Made by a program: the position numbers and the translations under genes
The notes under the pieces: generated by a model
Seen by the model: the letters and a program-made list of their open reading frames with translations, nothing else
Databases searched by the model: none
What the model was told of the DNA's origin: nothing
Part shown: piece after piece, positions 12,502-25,144 of the stretch
How positions within the stretch are numbered: position 1 is the stretch's first letter
How the letters are laid out: each line of letters starts with the position of its first letter
From: Symsagittifera roscoffensis
Taxonomy: Eukaryota > Xenacoelomorpha > Acoela > Convolutidae
Length of the DNA: 64,000 nt
Direction of reading: 5' to 3'
Assembly (NCBI RefSeq): GCF_963678635.1
Contig: NC_087062.1
Coordinates: 57,740,129-57,804,128, forward strand

Positions 12502-12954
12502 TTAGAAATAAACAGTTTTGAAATTCATTTCGAGTGCTATGGCCCTACAAGCAGATCTTTGTTTGCGCGAAAAACTGATTATCATCATTGTCTTCTCCAT
12601 ATTCTTAGACAAAAACACAGTGCATAGGTCACTGAGGTTACAGTTACCAGTAAACGTATTTGTTATGCTATCACACATGGCGAGCAGAGAGTTCATAACA
12701 TTTTGCCCAGAGCAATGAGTGGGAAACGACATTATGCTTTTAACTCCTGTCTCGAGCTTGGCAACGAAAAGTTTTGCTGTTTTATAGTCAAAAGGGTTGT
12801 TGAATTGAATGTTCAAACCACCAGGAATAAAAGTTCGTTCAAAACGAGAGCAAAAATGCGTTACTAAATTAAGAAACTCCGGCGAGAAAGCTGACAAGGG
12901 ACCCGGACAAGAGAGATCTGACATTCCGCAGACATCAGTTGACCTATTGTAATT
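12502..12954 (-). CDS. Unrecognised cysteine-containing open frame, possible exon
   Basis: A frame closing at 12502-12504 contains an ATG at 12924-12922 giving 140 residues. It stays open upstream to a GCAG at 12955-12958 that could be a splice acceptor, giving ~150 residues. It has eight cysteines, several in the stretch HCSGQNVMNSLLAMCDSI and on to GNCNLSDLC, and amphipathic-looking segments. It has no signal peptide of its own, so a 5-prime exon would be needed for a secreted protein. No family was recognised. The composite inverted-repeat element begins about 115 bases upstream, so any 5-prime exon would lie beyond 18.86 kb or be lost. It may be a gene fragment. Confidence 0.3.
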   Translation of the reverse strand, partial: NYNRSTDVCGMSDLSCPGPLSAFSPEFLNLVTHFCSRFERTFIPGGLNIQFNNPFDYKTAKLFVAKLETGVKSIMSFPTHCSGQNVMNSLLAMCDSITNTFTGNCNLSDLCTVFLSKNMEKTMMIISFSRKQRSACRAIALEMNFKTVYF

Positions 12955-13568
12955 CTGCTATCTTGCTTCAAAGTTTTCAGCCACGCTTTCGTCTCTTCAT
13001 TGAGTCTGAGTTTCGTTACACGACTCTTTTTTTCATACAATTTATACAAATTTTAACCACCGTATAACTTCTCCTGAACTAGCATCTTCGTATTGAGAAA
13101 AAAATCATGCGATTAGTAACTGTCATTTTCATTACAAAAAAACTAACAAAATAAGATAGTGATTTCATCTACAAGTTCTTCAAGAAAAATCATGTGAACA
13201 TGCAAAAATTATTACGGTTTCTTTGCATTTAAAAGGTTGAAAATGTATTACTTTTTGATTTTGTAGCGACAAGATCTGATATATAGGTCCCACAGTATGA
13301 AATTGCATTCTACTTGGCCACGGTTAAAAAATCATGCTTACATGGGCCTTTTAATCCAATTTGCTATCCAAAAAATTGGAACTCTTTGCGACAAACTTCA
13401 GCTAGAAACAAAATTGAAGGCTTAAATTTGATTACTTTTTTCAGAACAGAGAATAAGTTCATATTGAAAGATGCCAAATATGTTTGAGCAACACTTTTCA
13501 GCAAAAAGTGAGAATAATTCAGAGGAACTTTTGATAGAACTGGAAAAATATATATGAATATCACAACC

Positions 13569-14280
13569 CTTTTAATTGCGTGACCGGAAACCGTAACTGC
13601 TCAACAGTGAAATTGACCATAACTTTTTTAAGCTTAACAAAAAACTGGCGACCTCGAGTGATTTTTTGACGAACACGATATTTTTAACTGAATAATCTTT
13701 GTCTACGATGTAGTTTGAGAGATTCGGTTGCAGGCACCTGGCACTGAAATGTCGTAATTTAGATTACTTAGCAGATATCAACAGACAAACTAGTAGTTCT
13801 TATCGAAACATTCATATTTCTTTTCCTATACTACCGGAAGACCCATCAGCTAATTAATTTGATCGCCAAATTTTTTTTCGAAACTTGTCCAGATGAAGAG
13901 CGGAACAAATGTTCTTTTGAGCACTGGGCGTCAGTCCGAGGTCGCCAAATAACTGGACAAACTGCCACAAAAATTGGCCATCAAAATCATTAGCTGTTGG
14001 GTTTTCCGGCACTGCAGGAAAAGAACAATGAATTCTTCGATATGAAATACTAGTTAGTTGGTTGATATCTGCTGAATAATCAAAATATCGGGTCATTTCA
14101 GTGCCAGGTGCCTGCAATCGGATCTCTAAAACTTCTTGGTAGACAAGGGCTATCCAGTTCAAAATATCGGGTTCGTCGAAACATAACTTGAGGTCGCTAG
14201 TAAACTTGATGAGCTTAAAAAAAGAATCAAGTCATTTTCACTCTTGAGCAGTGACACTTTCCGGTCACGTAACTTAAAAG
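13569..14280. mobile_element. Palindromic fold-back unit with CTTTTAA-type ends
   Basis: Left terminus CTTTTAATTGCGTGACCGG and right terminus CCGGTCACGTAACTTAAAAG are inverted. The arms are ~300 bases each with a ~95-base loop, itself ended by GTCCAG and CTGGAC. A diverged second copy sits at about 15.95-16.59 kb within the same composite block. It looks like the mobile core of the region, but no clear target-site duplication could be called because the ends are AT-rich. Confidence 0.65.
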
Positions 14281-17200
14281 AACGTAAGCTCATGCAAGTA
14301 TTTTATTCCTGTGGACAGCCACTAACAACTAGTTTAGAAGAAAAAGCCATTGGTTGAAATGACGATTTAAAAAACTCCGGTGTATCTCAGCTCTTAGAAA
14401 ACTTTTATTATGTGAGTGTGTTCTTAATTCTTCACTGTATCACAATTTTTATTGAAAATGAAATTGCTTGACACCCTTAACTTTCCCGGACCTCACATTT
14501 CAAAATCAAACCCTGAAATGCACCCAAACGTTCCTATTGATAAAAATGCGAATAGTAACAGTCATTTTCGTTACAAAAAACTAACAAAATAGGATAGTGA
14601 TTTCATTTACAAGTTCATCAAGAAAAATCATGTGGATATCCAAAATCAATAAGGTAAAAAATTGGATTACTCTTTGATTTCGTAGCAACAAGATCTGATA
14701 TATAGGTCCCACAGTATGAAATTGCATTTTAATTGGCCATGGTTAAAAAATCATGCTTACATGGGCCTTTTAACCCGATTTTGTATCCGACAAATTGGCA
14801 CTCTTTGCGAAAATTTTCAGCTAGAACAAATTTGAGGGCTTGAGTTTGATTAATGTTTTGAGGAGAGAAAACAAATTTTTATTGAAAGGTGCCAAGTATA
14901 TTTGAGCAAGACTTTTCAGCAAAAAGTGTAAAATTTTTCAAAGAAAGTTTTATTAGAACTGAAAACATATCTGAAATATTTCATACTAGGTTCAAATGAA
15001 AGACGTGAAATCAGACAAAAGACAGACAGTCGGACTTCCTTCAACTTATTCTTGGCATTTGAGAATTTTCTATTGAAAATATTGCGCGAGTCTATCAAGA
15101 TTCAAGACTCCAGGAATATTTTGGGTTCCAGTTGTTGAAAACAAATACTTTTGTTATATCTCTTAACTCGCATCGAAATCTCCAGAAAGCGCTTTAGTTT
15201 TAAATCAGCTTGCCTTACAGGTGTTCAGACGCGGAAAAAAAACTTATCGGTTTTTTCTAGCTGAAAATAAACAATTACTTCTTCAGGGTTCAAAGACCGG
15301 CTAGCAATTACGAGACCAAACACGCTAAAATGTAGTTTCAGGGAACTGAGAGGAAAAAGCAACTTACATGAACAAGGTTAGTTTTTCATTCCATGCAATG
15401 ATGAGTTTTTCCGAGCATTCGAAGTGACAGGATTTTTGAAATTCAATTGGAATCCTCAAAAATCACACCGCTGTGAATAGATGGAAAACTCAAAAAGGAA
15501 AATTAATTAGCCTGAAACGAATATTCTAAACGTTGAAACTAAAAAAAAAGGAAAAATCACTATCCATTATGCTCGTTTAGTTTGATATCAAAAAGCCGCT
15601 TTCAGCCGTATCAGCAATTTTATCCAAAGTATTTGGGAGCGCGGGAGTTGATTGCAGCTTGCATTTTAAAAGTCCTAGGCTGAACTAATTGATTTATGTT
15701 TAACGAATTTTTAACCAAAATTTAAAATATTTCGACCATATTGATCAGATTTGGGTATGTTTCAACCTTATCGAGATCTAACACACTGAGAAGAACTAAG
15801 AACACACTCAGATAACGAATGTTTTCAAAGCGTTGAGATACACCTGATGTTTTAAACTTATAATTTCAACCAATGATTTTTTCTAATAGAACTAATTTTC
15901 ATTGACTGTCCGCAAGAATGTAAGACTTGCAAGAGTTCAGAGTTCACAGGGAACCGTAACTGCTCATTAGTGAAATTGACTTTATCCTTTTTTAAGCTTA
16001 TCAAGTTACTGGCGACATGATGTTTCGACGTACACGTGATGTTACTGGCGACGTGATGTTTCGAGGAACACGAGATTTTGAACTGGATCACCTTTGTCTA
16101 CGAAGTAGGTTTAGAGAATCGGTTGCAGGTACTTGACACTAAAAGGTCGTAAATTTGATTATTTAGCAGATATCAACCGACTAACTAGTAATCATATCGA
16201 AAAACTCATATTTCTTTTCCTACACTACCGGAAGGCCCAACCGCTAATTATATTGGTCGATATTTTTTTTCGAAACTTGTCAAGATGAAGAGCGCAACAA
16301 ATGTTCTTTTAAGCACTGGGCGTCAATCCGAAGTCGCCAAATAACTGAATTCTTCGATATGAAATACTAGTTAATCGGTTGATATCTGCTGAATAATCAA
16401 AATATCGGGTCCTTTCATACCAGGTGCCTGCAACCGAATCTCAAAAGCTAATTCGTAGACAAAGGCTATCCAGTTCAAAATATCGGGTTCGTCGAAACAT
16501 AACTCGAGGTCGCCAGTAAAGTTGATCAGCTTAAAGAAGAATCAAGTCATTTTCACTCTTGAGCAGTGACGCTTTCCGGTCACGTAATTAAGAAGAACGT
16601 AAGCTCTTGCAAGTCTTTTATTCCTGTGGACAGCCACTAATAACTAGTTTTAAAAGAAAAACCTTTGGTTGAAATGACAAATTAAAAAAATCCGGTGTAT
16701 CTCAACGCTTAGAAAACATTTATTATATGACTGTGTTCTTAGTTCTTCACTGTATCACAATTTTTATTGAAAATGAAATGGCTTGATACCCTTAACTTTC
16801 CCGAACTTCGCGTTTCAAAATGAAACCCTGAAATGCACCCCAACAAAAAAGTTCCACTTCGTGGTCAGAATAATGTGCGGACCTGTCGAACTTTGGGTGA
16901 GCCGTAAAAATATTGTTACCTCGAGCAAAGCCGGATTCAACTTTCGTCCGTTGAGAAAACTAAGATAATCGAGACGCACCAAATTTTCGTCAAGTTGATC
17001 AAAACATACCTGAACTGCGCAAAAATTGTAAAATTTTTTTCTTCAGCCGAAAAAAGAGGATCAACCAAATCACACCTGAAAATGGCCGAACTAGTCATTT
17101 CATATCCAAATTGGGTTGAGCGTCATCTATTAAACAGCTTTTTAGTCGAGAAAACTGAACATGCAAACATTGTCTCGATAAGGTCGAAACACACCCAAAT

Positions 17201-18407
17201 CTGATCCATATGGTCGAAACATTTCAACTTTTGATCAAAAAAATCCGATAAGCAAAAATCAATTAGTTCAACCTGGGACTTTTAAAATGCAAACTCCAAT
17301 CAACCCTTGCGCTCCCAACAACTTTGGCTAAAATTGCTGATACTGCTGCAAGTCTAATTGAAACCAAACCAACCAATTATAAGGGATAGTTATTTTTATT
17401 CATTTTTTTTCAGTTTTAACAATTAGGTTATTCAACTCAAGTTAAACATTTTTTCTTTTTTGAGTTTTCCGTCTTTTCTCTGAGATGTGATTTTTAAGGC
17501 TTGCAATTGAATTTCGAAACTTTTGTTACTTACGCATGCGCGGAAAAACTCATTGGTGCATGGTATGAAAAAAAATTATTCATGTAACAAATACAAGTCC
17601 TCAATCAGACTTTATATCGAAACTGACTGTTCAGATTACATGACATTTCAAAGTTGCCTTTTCCCCTCAGTTCCCCGAAACTACATAGCGTGTTTTGAAG
17701 GTAGCTTGTCTGGTCTCGTAATTGCTAGCCGGTCTTTGAACCCTAAAGAAATAATTGTCTATTTTCAGCTAGAAAAATCAGATAAGTCTTTTTTCCGCGT
17801 CTGAACACTGGCGAATAAACACCAAAATCGGCAATTAAATTTTCACAATCTTGATTATGACAAAAGAGCGCCTGTAATCAGCAAGCTGATTTGAAACTAA
17901 AGCGCTTTCTGGAGATTGAAAATAAGATTCTATCTATTTTAAGAGTGCATTTCGAACCGAGTTAAGATATACATAACAAAAGTATTTGTTTTCAACAACT
18001 GGAACCCAAATTATTTCTGGAGTATTGAAGTTTGATAGACTCGCGCATTATTTTCAATAGATTACTCCCAAATGGCCGAGGCAATGTTGGAAGAAGTCCG
18101 ACTGTCTGTCGTTTGTCTGATTTCACGTCTCTCACTTGAATCTAATATGAAATATTTCATATATATTTCCAGTTCTATCAAAAGTTCCTCTGAATTATTC
18201 TCACTTTTTGCTGAAAAGCGTTGCTCAAATATATTTGGCATCTTTCAGTATGAATTTATTCTCTGTTCTGAAAAAGTTAATCAAATTTAAGCCCTTGAAT
18301 TTATTTCTAGCTGAAGTTTGTCGCTACGATTGCCAATTTGTCGGACACCAAATCGGATTAAAAGGTACGTGTAAGCATGGCTTAATAAGCACGCCACCAT
18401 GGCCAAT

Positions 18408-18840
18408 TAAAATGCCATCTCATGCTGTGGGGCCTATATGTCAGATCTCGTCGCTAGCAAAACAAAGATTCATCCAATTTTTACTTATGAACTTTTGAAG
18501 ATGACATCATTTTCAGTGAAAAACTGGTGAAAAACTTTCAGTGAAAAACTGGTAGAAAATCATGCGAATGTTTACTGTCATTTTGATTACAAAAAAACTA
18601 ATAAGATAAGATAGTGATTTCATCTACCAGTTTTTCACTGAAAATAATGCCATCTCATGCTGTGGGGCCTATATGTCAGATCTCGTCGCTAGCAAAACAA
18701 AGATTCATCCATTTTTTACTTATGAACTTTTGAAGATGACATCATTTTCAGTGAAAAACTGGTAGATGAAATCACTATCTTATCTTATTAGTTTTTTTTG
18801 TAATCAAAATGACAGTAAACATTCGCATGATTTTTCTTAA
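18408..18840. repeat. Local direct duplication with inverted centre
   Basis: A ~105-base stretch beginning GCCATCTCATGCTGTGGGGC occurs near 18412 and again near 18648. Between and after these, two copies of a segment with ACTGTCATTTTGATTACAAA face each other (about 18560-18625 and 18755-18835). This is a small rearrangement at the right end of the composite palindrome. Confidence 0.7.
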
Positions 18841-18864
18841 TAGGAAGAGGCTAGTTCAGGAGAA

Positions 18865-19194
18865 ATTTTACTGTGATTAAGATTTGTTTGAATTTTAAGA
18901 ATAAAAAAGAATTTCCGCCGCACCTGAAGTCATAAACATGGATGGCATCCTTAGAAAGTCATATCTTTCCCGTACTATGAGAGCATAGCGATTTAAAAAG
19001 AGTAAACAAAAACTAAATTAAGTGGTAGACAAATTTCTATTGGTAATGAATTCAACACCAACTGAAAAGAAAACGAGCGTGGCTCTACTTCGTGTGCAAA
19101 AAAAATTGTCACGCTTAATGCTCGTGCCACTTTTGATCGAAAGAAAAAACATTGATGGCTTAAAATTTTACACTTTTCAAATTTACCACAAGTT
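18865..19194. other. Intergenic, nothing recognised
   Basis: AT-rich spacer after the composite palindrome. No repeat, gene or regulatory site was identified. Confidence 0.5.
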
Positions 19195-19422
19195 ATGAAG
19201 GGCGGCTTGAGCTTGCCCTGGCTGCGTGAGACTATGACGGACAGGTGAGTCATCAAAATCCAATGTTAAACTAAAAGATACCTTCCAGTTCATTTTAATT
19301 TGTGATCAATTTTGCAAGCCAGGCTTCAGGAAGCGCGGTTGCCCAAAGCAGCTTTTGTAGTCGTTAGTCAACGCACTTCCCAGAAATATATGATATGGCG
19401 TCTGCTTTTGGATGCTGTTTAG
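19195..19422 (+). CDS. Possible two-exon small open frame, low confidence
   Basis: A locally GC-richer segment has an ATG at 19195, 50 coding bases to a textbook donor (GTGAGT at 19245), a 78-base intron ending in CCAG at 19322, and a continuing frame to TAG at 19420-19422. The product would be about 49 residues (MKGGLSLPWLRETMTDR and so on). Splice signals and frame agree, but the peptide matches nothing I know. The same stretch is also open on the minus strand. It may be an exon pair of a larger transcript or a chance arrangement. Confidence 0.2.
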
Positions 19423-19936
19423 TTTAAGCGCTAAGAAATACTCATGAAGCTAAAAACTTTCAGCTAGTGTATACAAAAAGAACATTTCTTTTTCTGAAGA
19501 AAGAGCATGACATTTTTTTGATACGTGGAATACGGTCGATTATAAATCAAAGACAAGTCCTGGCTCCATCGTGACTTACTTTATACAGCATCTTCTAAGT
19601 AGCGCCTCAAAAATAGTTGAATAGTCGAGTGATATGTAAAATGTTAAAAAACACACTTGCTAAAATTTTAACCCATATCGTTTCATAGTATGGCTATCGT
19701 ATGAATGTACTGAAACGTGTTTTTATTTCGGGAAGAAAATTTTGATGAATTGTTTTTTAATGCCCAACAGTTACCCCAAATAAACAACAAATGGGGAGTC
19801 AAGTGAAGTGTTAAATAAAAAAACAACTTCGTGATTTGTACCTAACGAAATGATGAGCACCTAAAAATTGTGATCACGTCGAAAAACAAAAAAAAACAGG
19901 AGAGTCAAAAACTTAGATGTATTTCAGGGAAATATG
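19423..19936. other. Intergenic, nothing recognised
   Basis: AT-rich spacer upstream of the fold-back element with CAGGGTGTTTCAG ends. No feature was identified. Confidence 0.5.
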
Positions 19937-20745
19937 CAGGGTGTTTCAGATAGATGTAATAAGTAATCACCCTGCAAAAAAAATTCTTTCGGGGAAAACC
20001 TGCCCAAAATATCGCCATTTTGTGCCAATGAGTCAAAGATTTAATTCGACAACTTGTTCACACGTTTTTTTGCGGTTTTCACAGCATTTTGTGCTGAGCA
20101 AGATACTATAGTGTTGAATTAAAACAACCGGATGAAATGCACTAAAACAGAAATTTTAAAATTGCTTTTCTCATTTTCAGTAGTATTTGACTAAAAATTG
20201 ATGAGCACAAAAGTTGCTTGAAACTTTACTAATTTTTTATGGTGCAATGTTTTCCTAAGTTTTGAACCAAAGTTACACCCTTAAAACGGATCAATTCAAT
20301 TTGTTTAAAATTGAGGTGGACAAAAGGTCATTTGATAAAAGAAACTGCAACTTAGCCTGTGTACCTTCTCAATTTTGAACAAAACAAATTGATCCGCTTT
20401 AAGGGTGTAATTTTGGTTCAAAAACTTGCCAAAAACAATGCACCATAAAAAAGCTGGTACACTAGCAATTTTCATTAATTTTCGGTCAAACAACGTGAAA
20501 TTGAGAAAAGCGAGTTTAACAATTCAGTTTTAGCTCATTTTATCCGGTTGTTTTAATTCAATACTATAGAACCTTGTTCAGCACAAAATGCAAGAAAAGT
20601 CATTAAACCGCAAAAGAACGTGAGAACAAATTTTTAATTTAAATCTTTGACTTGGGCAGGTTCGCTCGAAAAAAAATTTTTCGTAGGGTGATTCATCGTG
20701 AAGCTCAATGATGTGATACTTATTACATCTATCTGAAACACCCTG
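19937..20745. mobile_element. Fold-back MITE with CAGGGTGTTTCAG termini
   Basis: The left end starts CAGGGTGTTTCAGATAGATG and the right end is its reverse complement, ending CATCTATCTGAAACACCCTG. The arms (about 19937-20325 and 20365-20745) are inverted copies along their whole length, with only ~40 bases between, so the element is almost entirely palindrome. TAT occurs in the flank on both sides, hinting at a TA-type target as in Tc1/mariner-related MITEs. That assignment is inference. It contains no transposase. Confidence 0.8.
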
Positions 20746-23592
20746 TATACCATTTCAGTTAAACCACTGAATTTTTCCTTCTGAAAAGCCAACAAAAAGG
20801 CTCGAATTGATACAAAAGATAAAATTTAAAATAGGATTTTAACTTAAACTTTTTTCTTTTTTTTTATTAAATTTACACGCAAAAACATTTTTTTTTTGGA
20901 TTTCAAAACTTGGATCCATTAGCTAACTTCAATCCAATTCGGAAAAATTTCCAAGCTCGGTTGCATTGGCGGTGGCGCTGCGCATTAAAAGAAAGTTGGC
21001 TCAAATTTCAAATCCCTATAATTTTTTATAAATTGCTGTGAATGAAATTTTAAGCATGCAATGTTAATGCAATGTATCGTTATATTTCAGACTGCTCACA
21101 AAACCTGTCAAAAGTTTGCCTTGAGAAAAATCCACCAAAAGCTTATTCCACCAAACTTATCTAAAAACGAAACAATTAAAAAAGTTGAACCAAAAAACAA
21201 CCTTTCATAGGATATCAAGATGAATTTTGAGTTATCGTATCTTCGTCTTTTTTTCGTATATGTTTGAAAAAAAGGATAGGATGGGATGGAATATTTGTGC
21301 TCGGGGTGCTTTTTATGGTTTTTTAACCTGCCGGACCAATTTGGACTTTTTAGCAAGCAGCTGAGCTCAAAATTTTAAATATATTTTAGCTGTGGACATT
21401 TTTCGTAAATTTATGAGTGTTTAAAAGCAGCCAATTCCCGATCATTACAGCTCGACATATATGGTGCTACTAACGCGAAAGCGAAGCTTAACTAGTCTTA
21501 ACTCTTCAAATTATATTGGTCAGGCTATGTAATCTATCGAACACTTTCCTAAAATTGCAAAAAATATCACAATGCACTTTACATAGCTTGTGGAGGGATA
21601 ACTTTCAAAAAAACTTCGAAAATTTTTGAATATTTATTTTTTTCATTCTTTTTAAAAATTTCAACTATATTTTGAAGGAAGCAGTTTTTTCATAGAACTC
21701 AAATTACAGTCGGAGCAATCAATTTCAAGGCTTCGCCCCGATAGAAGCAATTTTGTTTGATATGTAATTGAACATGGAGTCGTAAGACAATGAGTGGTAT
21801 ATCATACCCAATTAATTTTAAAATTCGAACAGCAATTTTTCTAACACTCTTTTGGCATCAAATATTTTTATGAAAAATTTTGTATGTTCAAAAAAGTAAA
21901 TGCAGTTGAATGTGAGTCGTTATTTATCAAAGTGGGAAAATGAAATAAAAAACGGAACAAAAAAGAGTGAATTTCTCCTCTCTGTAATTGATCAACAGGA
22001 AAGTTGACATTTTTGAATGCTCAGCTTTGTCTTCTTTGCAGTTTTCTGGAAAAATTGAAAAATTACATGAAATTTACCCAGAAGTGTTTTACAAAATAAA
22101 TCCAAGGGACATAGTTAAAAAGTCCAAATTTGTCTGAAAAACAAACAACACCAAGCACACAAATTTTTTATCTTTACATGTTTTTTATCTTTTTGATTGA
22201 AATGATTGTGTTTCATATTTATGATCTAGTTTACCGATTAGATAAACAATGATGATTTGTCTGCCAAGGAAAGTACCAGCATACGAGTGATGTTTATGTA
22301 CAAACAATTTATGGTTACCTGCTTTTTACTTTAAGCAATTCCCTAATGTTCCAATTTTCAAAGGAAAAGACGGCATGTTAGTGCTCCGAGTGATTTTTTC
22401 TGCAGACAACTTCGACTTTATAACTAGCAATTTTTGACAAAACTTTTTAATCTTATTGGAAATGTTTTTGTTCTGAGCTCAAATAAATGGAAAGAATATG
22501 TATTTTAACGGGGACCATTTTTAGTAAAAATATCGGGGTTTAATAACCGCCAATTTGCGATAACTAACGCGCGATATATTTCGTATTAACAACGCAACGC
22601 GTACTCAAAAAATTTTCCGTCTTGAAAATTGTTCCAAATTGAACTGATGTATGCTTTTTGGTCTATTGAAATTTTTGTTATATGCAAAACTTATCACTTA
22701 GTTGTTTAAAAGCGTGTTGGAGATGGATTGAAAAAAATCAAACATTTTTTTCCGGAATTTTCATTCATTTTTTTCAAAGGAAACATTTAATCCATAAATT
22801 TGAAAATGCAATTGAAAGATTTAGGGCTCCGTTCTGATACGAGCAGTCTTTTTATACCTCCTAAGCAATTGTTAATAAGAGCGTTTTATCCAAAAAAAAG
22901 TCTTATCTGAATTTGTCCAAAAGGTAATTTTACAATAATTAAAAAACTACTTGAAGTTTATTTTTAGATCGCAGCATTGAAAACGTAACAATCCAGAACA
23001 AGACACCCTAATTACTTTGACAAAATCAGTTTTTTTTTTCAAAATTTTGAGCCAAGATGTGTTCAAAAAATGACGATAAATAATTTTTTGTTCAAAGAAG
23101 TTGAAGACAAATGCATTGCACCCGTTGTAAAGAAACTAATCTACACAGTTTTACTCGAACTCGCAGTCTTCTCACAGAAGTATAAATTTTGTCGATAGAT
23201 ATAACAGTTTTCGCAGCATTCCGCAGTTTATTTCTGGGTTCTGTGTTTTTTTTTCACCATCAATAAATTCACGATTTCTAAAAGAGAATTCACTGCAAAG
23301 GCTATATGTATGTCGATGGAACTAAAACAAACCAAAACTATGCATACGCCTTGAAAATCTGCTTTGTCTGTGGGATCCATATAACCTTTCGATCAAAAAA
23401 ACCAACTTTAACGCCTTTCAGCTTAATCAAATATCGATGGATTCCTTCTGATTTTTGACTTAACAGCATTTTCGAAAATCTGTGGTTTTTGATGAAAAAT
23501 ATACGAACTTTGAACACAATGACGGCATGTTTCAGTTCGACGTCAAAATACTTGAGCTGATCGTGGCTACGAAATTTACTGATGACTCAAAT
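20746..23592. other. AT-rich intergenic DNA, no gene seen
   Basis: Short open frames only (for example 21108-21356 minus, non-ATG start, no domain). No tandem repeat or RNA gene was recognised. Confidence 0.5.
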
Positions 23593-23800
23593 TCGGGCGT
23601 ATCTAGGATTTTTTTGAAACAAAAGGGGGCGGATTGTCAAAACATTTTTGAAACTTTTGCCGATCTTATTTAGGTCAACTAAACTGATTGCCCGACCTCT
23701 TCAGAAGCACTTTAAAGACCTTATTTTCCCGCTAAATTTCTGCGCCGCAGGCATATGTTTGAAAAAAAGGCCAGAAATGGCATTTTACGGCCTTTTTCTA
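23593..23800 (+). mobile_element. Short MITE-like copy, GGGCGGAT type
   Basis: This stretch contains GTATCTAGGATTTTTTTGAA and GGGGGCGGATT, then a stretch with CTGCGCCGCAGGC, in the same order and spacing as the reverse complement of 26150-26337 inside the BMP-type gene intron. The two copies are therefore in opposite orientation about 2.5 kb apart. Terminus motifs of the form GGGGCGGATCTAGG are common at the ends of DNA-transposon MITEs in animals. The superfamily is not determined. Confidence 0.7.
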
Positions 23801-25144
23801 GAGATTTTTTAGCAAAAATGTGCGTTTTCCCAGCTCGCGCTTCGCCTTGAAAAGGCTTAGGTTCCTCTTTAGAAAAAGTTTAAGATCGGTCGGCCGAAAA
23901 TGGTGTTCATACAAAAGTACAACAATTTTATTCGAGGAAACCTTCTTTAGGTGGTGATTGGGTCAAATCTCAAATCCCAAATGTAAAAGACATCTTGCGG
24001 CCCAAATTGCTACTGGATTCAAACCATCAAATGTCGGAAAGTTTTTTTCAGTGCCAATAAAATATATTTTCACATCTTTCGTTGAAAGTTTAAACTTTTT
24101 ACTCTCTAGAGAATATGCCAACATACGAATGCGTCATATTTTTACGGATAACCACGCTGATGTTTTAGTTTGAGAGCCACATGCAATGTTTTGGTTACTT
24201 TTCTGTAAGTTTTCGTTAGACTACATTCAACTCAACGAGAATAAGTTTTTGGAAATTTCAACTGCGGCGGTCTCAACATTCGGTCCTATTGATTTCGGTC
24301 CTAATATCAAATTGATTTTTTTTAGTCTCTTTACCAAAATTCAGAGTTTCCACAAAAACGGATCCCACAAGTCTAAGAACAGTCCTCATTTCACGTCTTG
24401 AAAAAATAAAACGCGTGATTTCTATTCGTTTTTGTCTTAGCAAAGACTCTGGCTCTGTTATTTGTTTTTTTTTAAAAAAAAAACTCTTGGAAGGGATTCA
24501 ATACGCGCTCGAAGCTAAATAAAGACAGAGGGTATTTTGGCTAGTAGTTCCATTAGAGACAAATCGAACAATTTTTGATGCAGTCAGAGAAAAGACATCA
24601 GTCAGAGATAAAGTAAATTATAAAAAGAAGTCGTAGTATCATTTCCAATCGACGACCAAAGTAAACAAGCACCTGTGTGTATTTTAGCTAGCCAGTATAT
24701 TTGTAAAAAGTGCTGCTTGAAAATCACTGAGTAGCCAAAAATCTCTTCTTTCGACTGTTTAAATTTGATAATTACAGCTTTCACGTTCGACTTAATGAGT
24801 TTAATTAGAGGTTGTAAGCATGTTTTTATTGTGAAGCCGCCAACAAGATTATCAAATCATAACAAAAATTTTGTCAAGAATTCACAAAAATTGGCTTGTT
24901 AAGTAAACTAATCATTAAAATGCACATAGGTGTATAATCATAATAACAGGTGATTGAATATTCTGTACATTCTTTTGTAACCAGCCCATTAGAAGCTGTT
25001 GTTGTTATTATAAGCCACTCTCAATTGAGAGAGCAGATAAAGATACTCGATCATAGACTTCCAAGTGTATATTAAGATATTGTAATAAACAAAACTGAAG
25101 ACACCACTCGTAAACTTACCAACTTTCGTTATCTCTCCTCTTAG
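23801..25144. other. Upstream region of the BMP-type gene, no coding signal
   Basis: AT-rich sequence that may hold promoter and enhancer DNA for the BMP2/4-type gene. No specific regulatory site can be supported. Small open frames at 23958-24173 and 24186-24401 have no features of genes. Confidence 0.4.

Larger units (their letters stand above)
13069..18864. mobile_element. 5.8-kb composite of nested inverted repeats
   Basis: The block is bounded by TTCTCCTGAACTAGC at 13069 and its exact reverse complement ending at 18864. The same outer segment occurs three times: about 13.08-13.57 kb and 14.53-15.37 kb in direct orientation, and about 17.52-18.84 kb inverted. The inner segment occurs at 13569-14280 and again at about 15.95-16.59 kb, and is itself palindromic. 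From ~14.53 to 18.86 kb the whole is one large imperfect palindrome centred near 16.3 kb; for example, 15590-15790 pairs with 17170-17370. An insertion of ~330-390 bases at about 16.84-17.17 kb interrupts the right arm. No transposase frame was found. Non-autonomous fold-back elements inserted or duplicated within each other explain it best. Confidence 0.75.
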
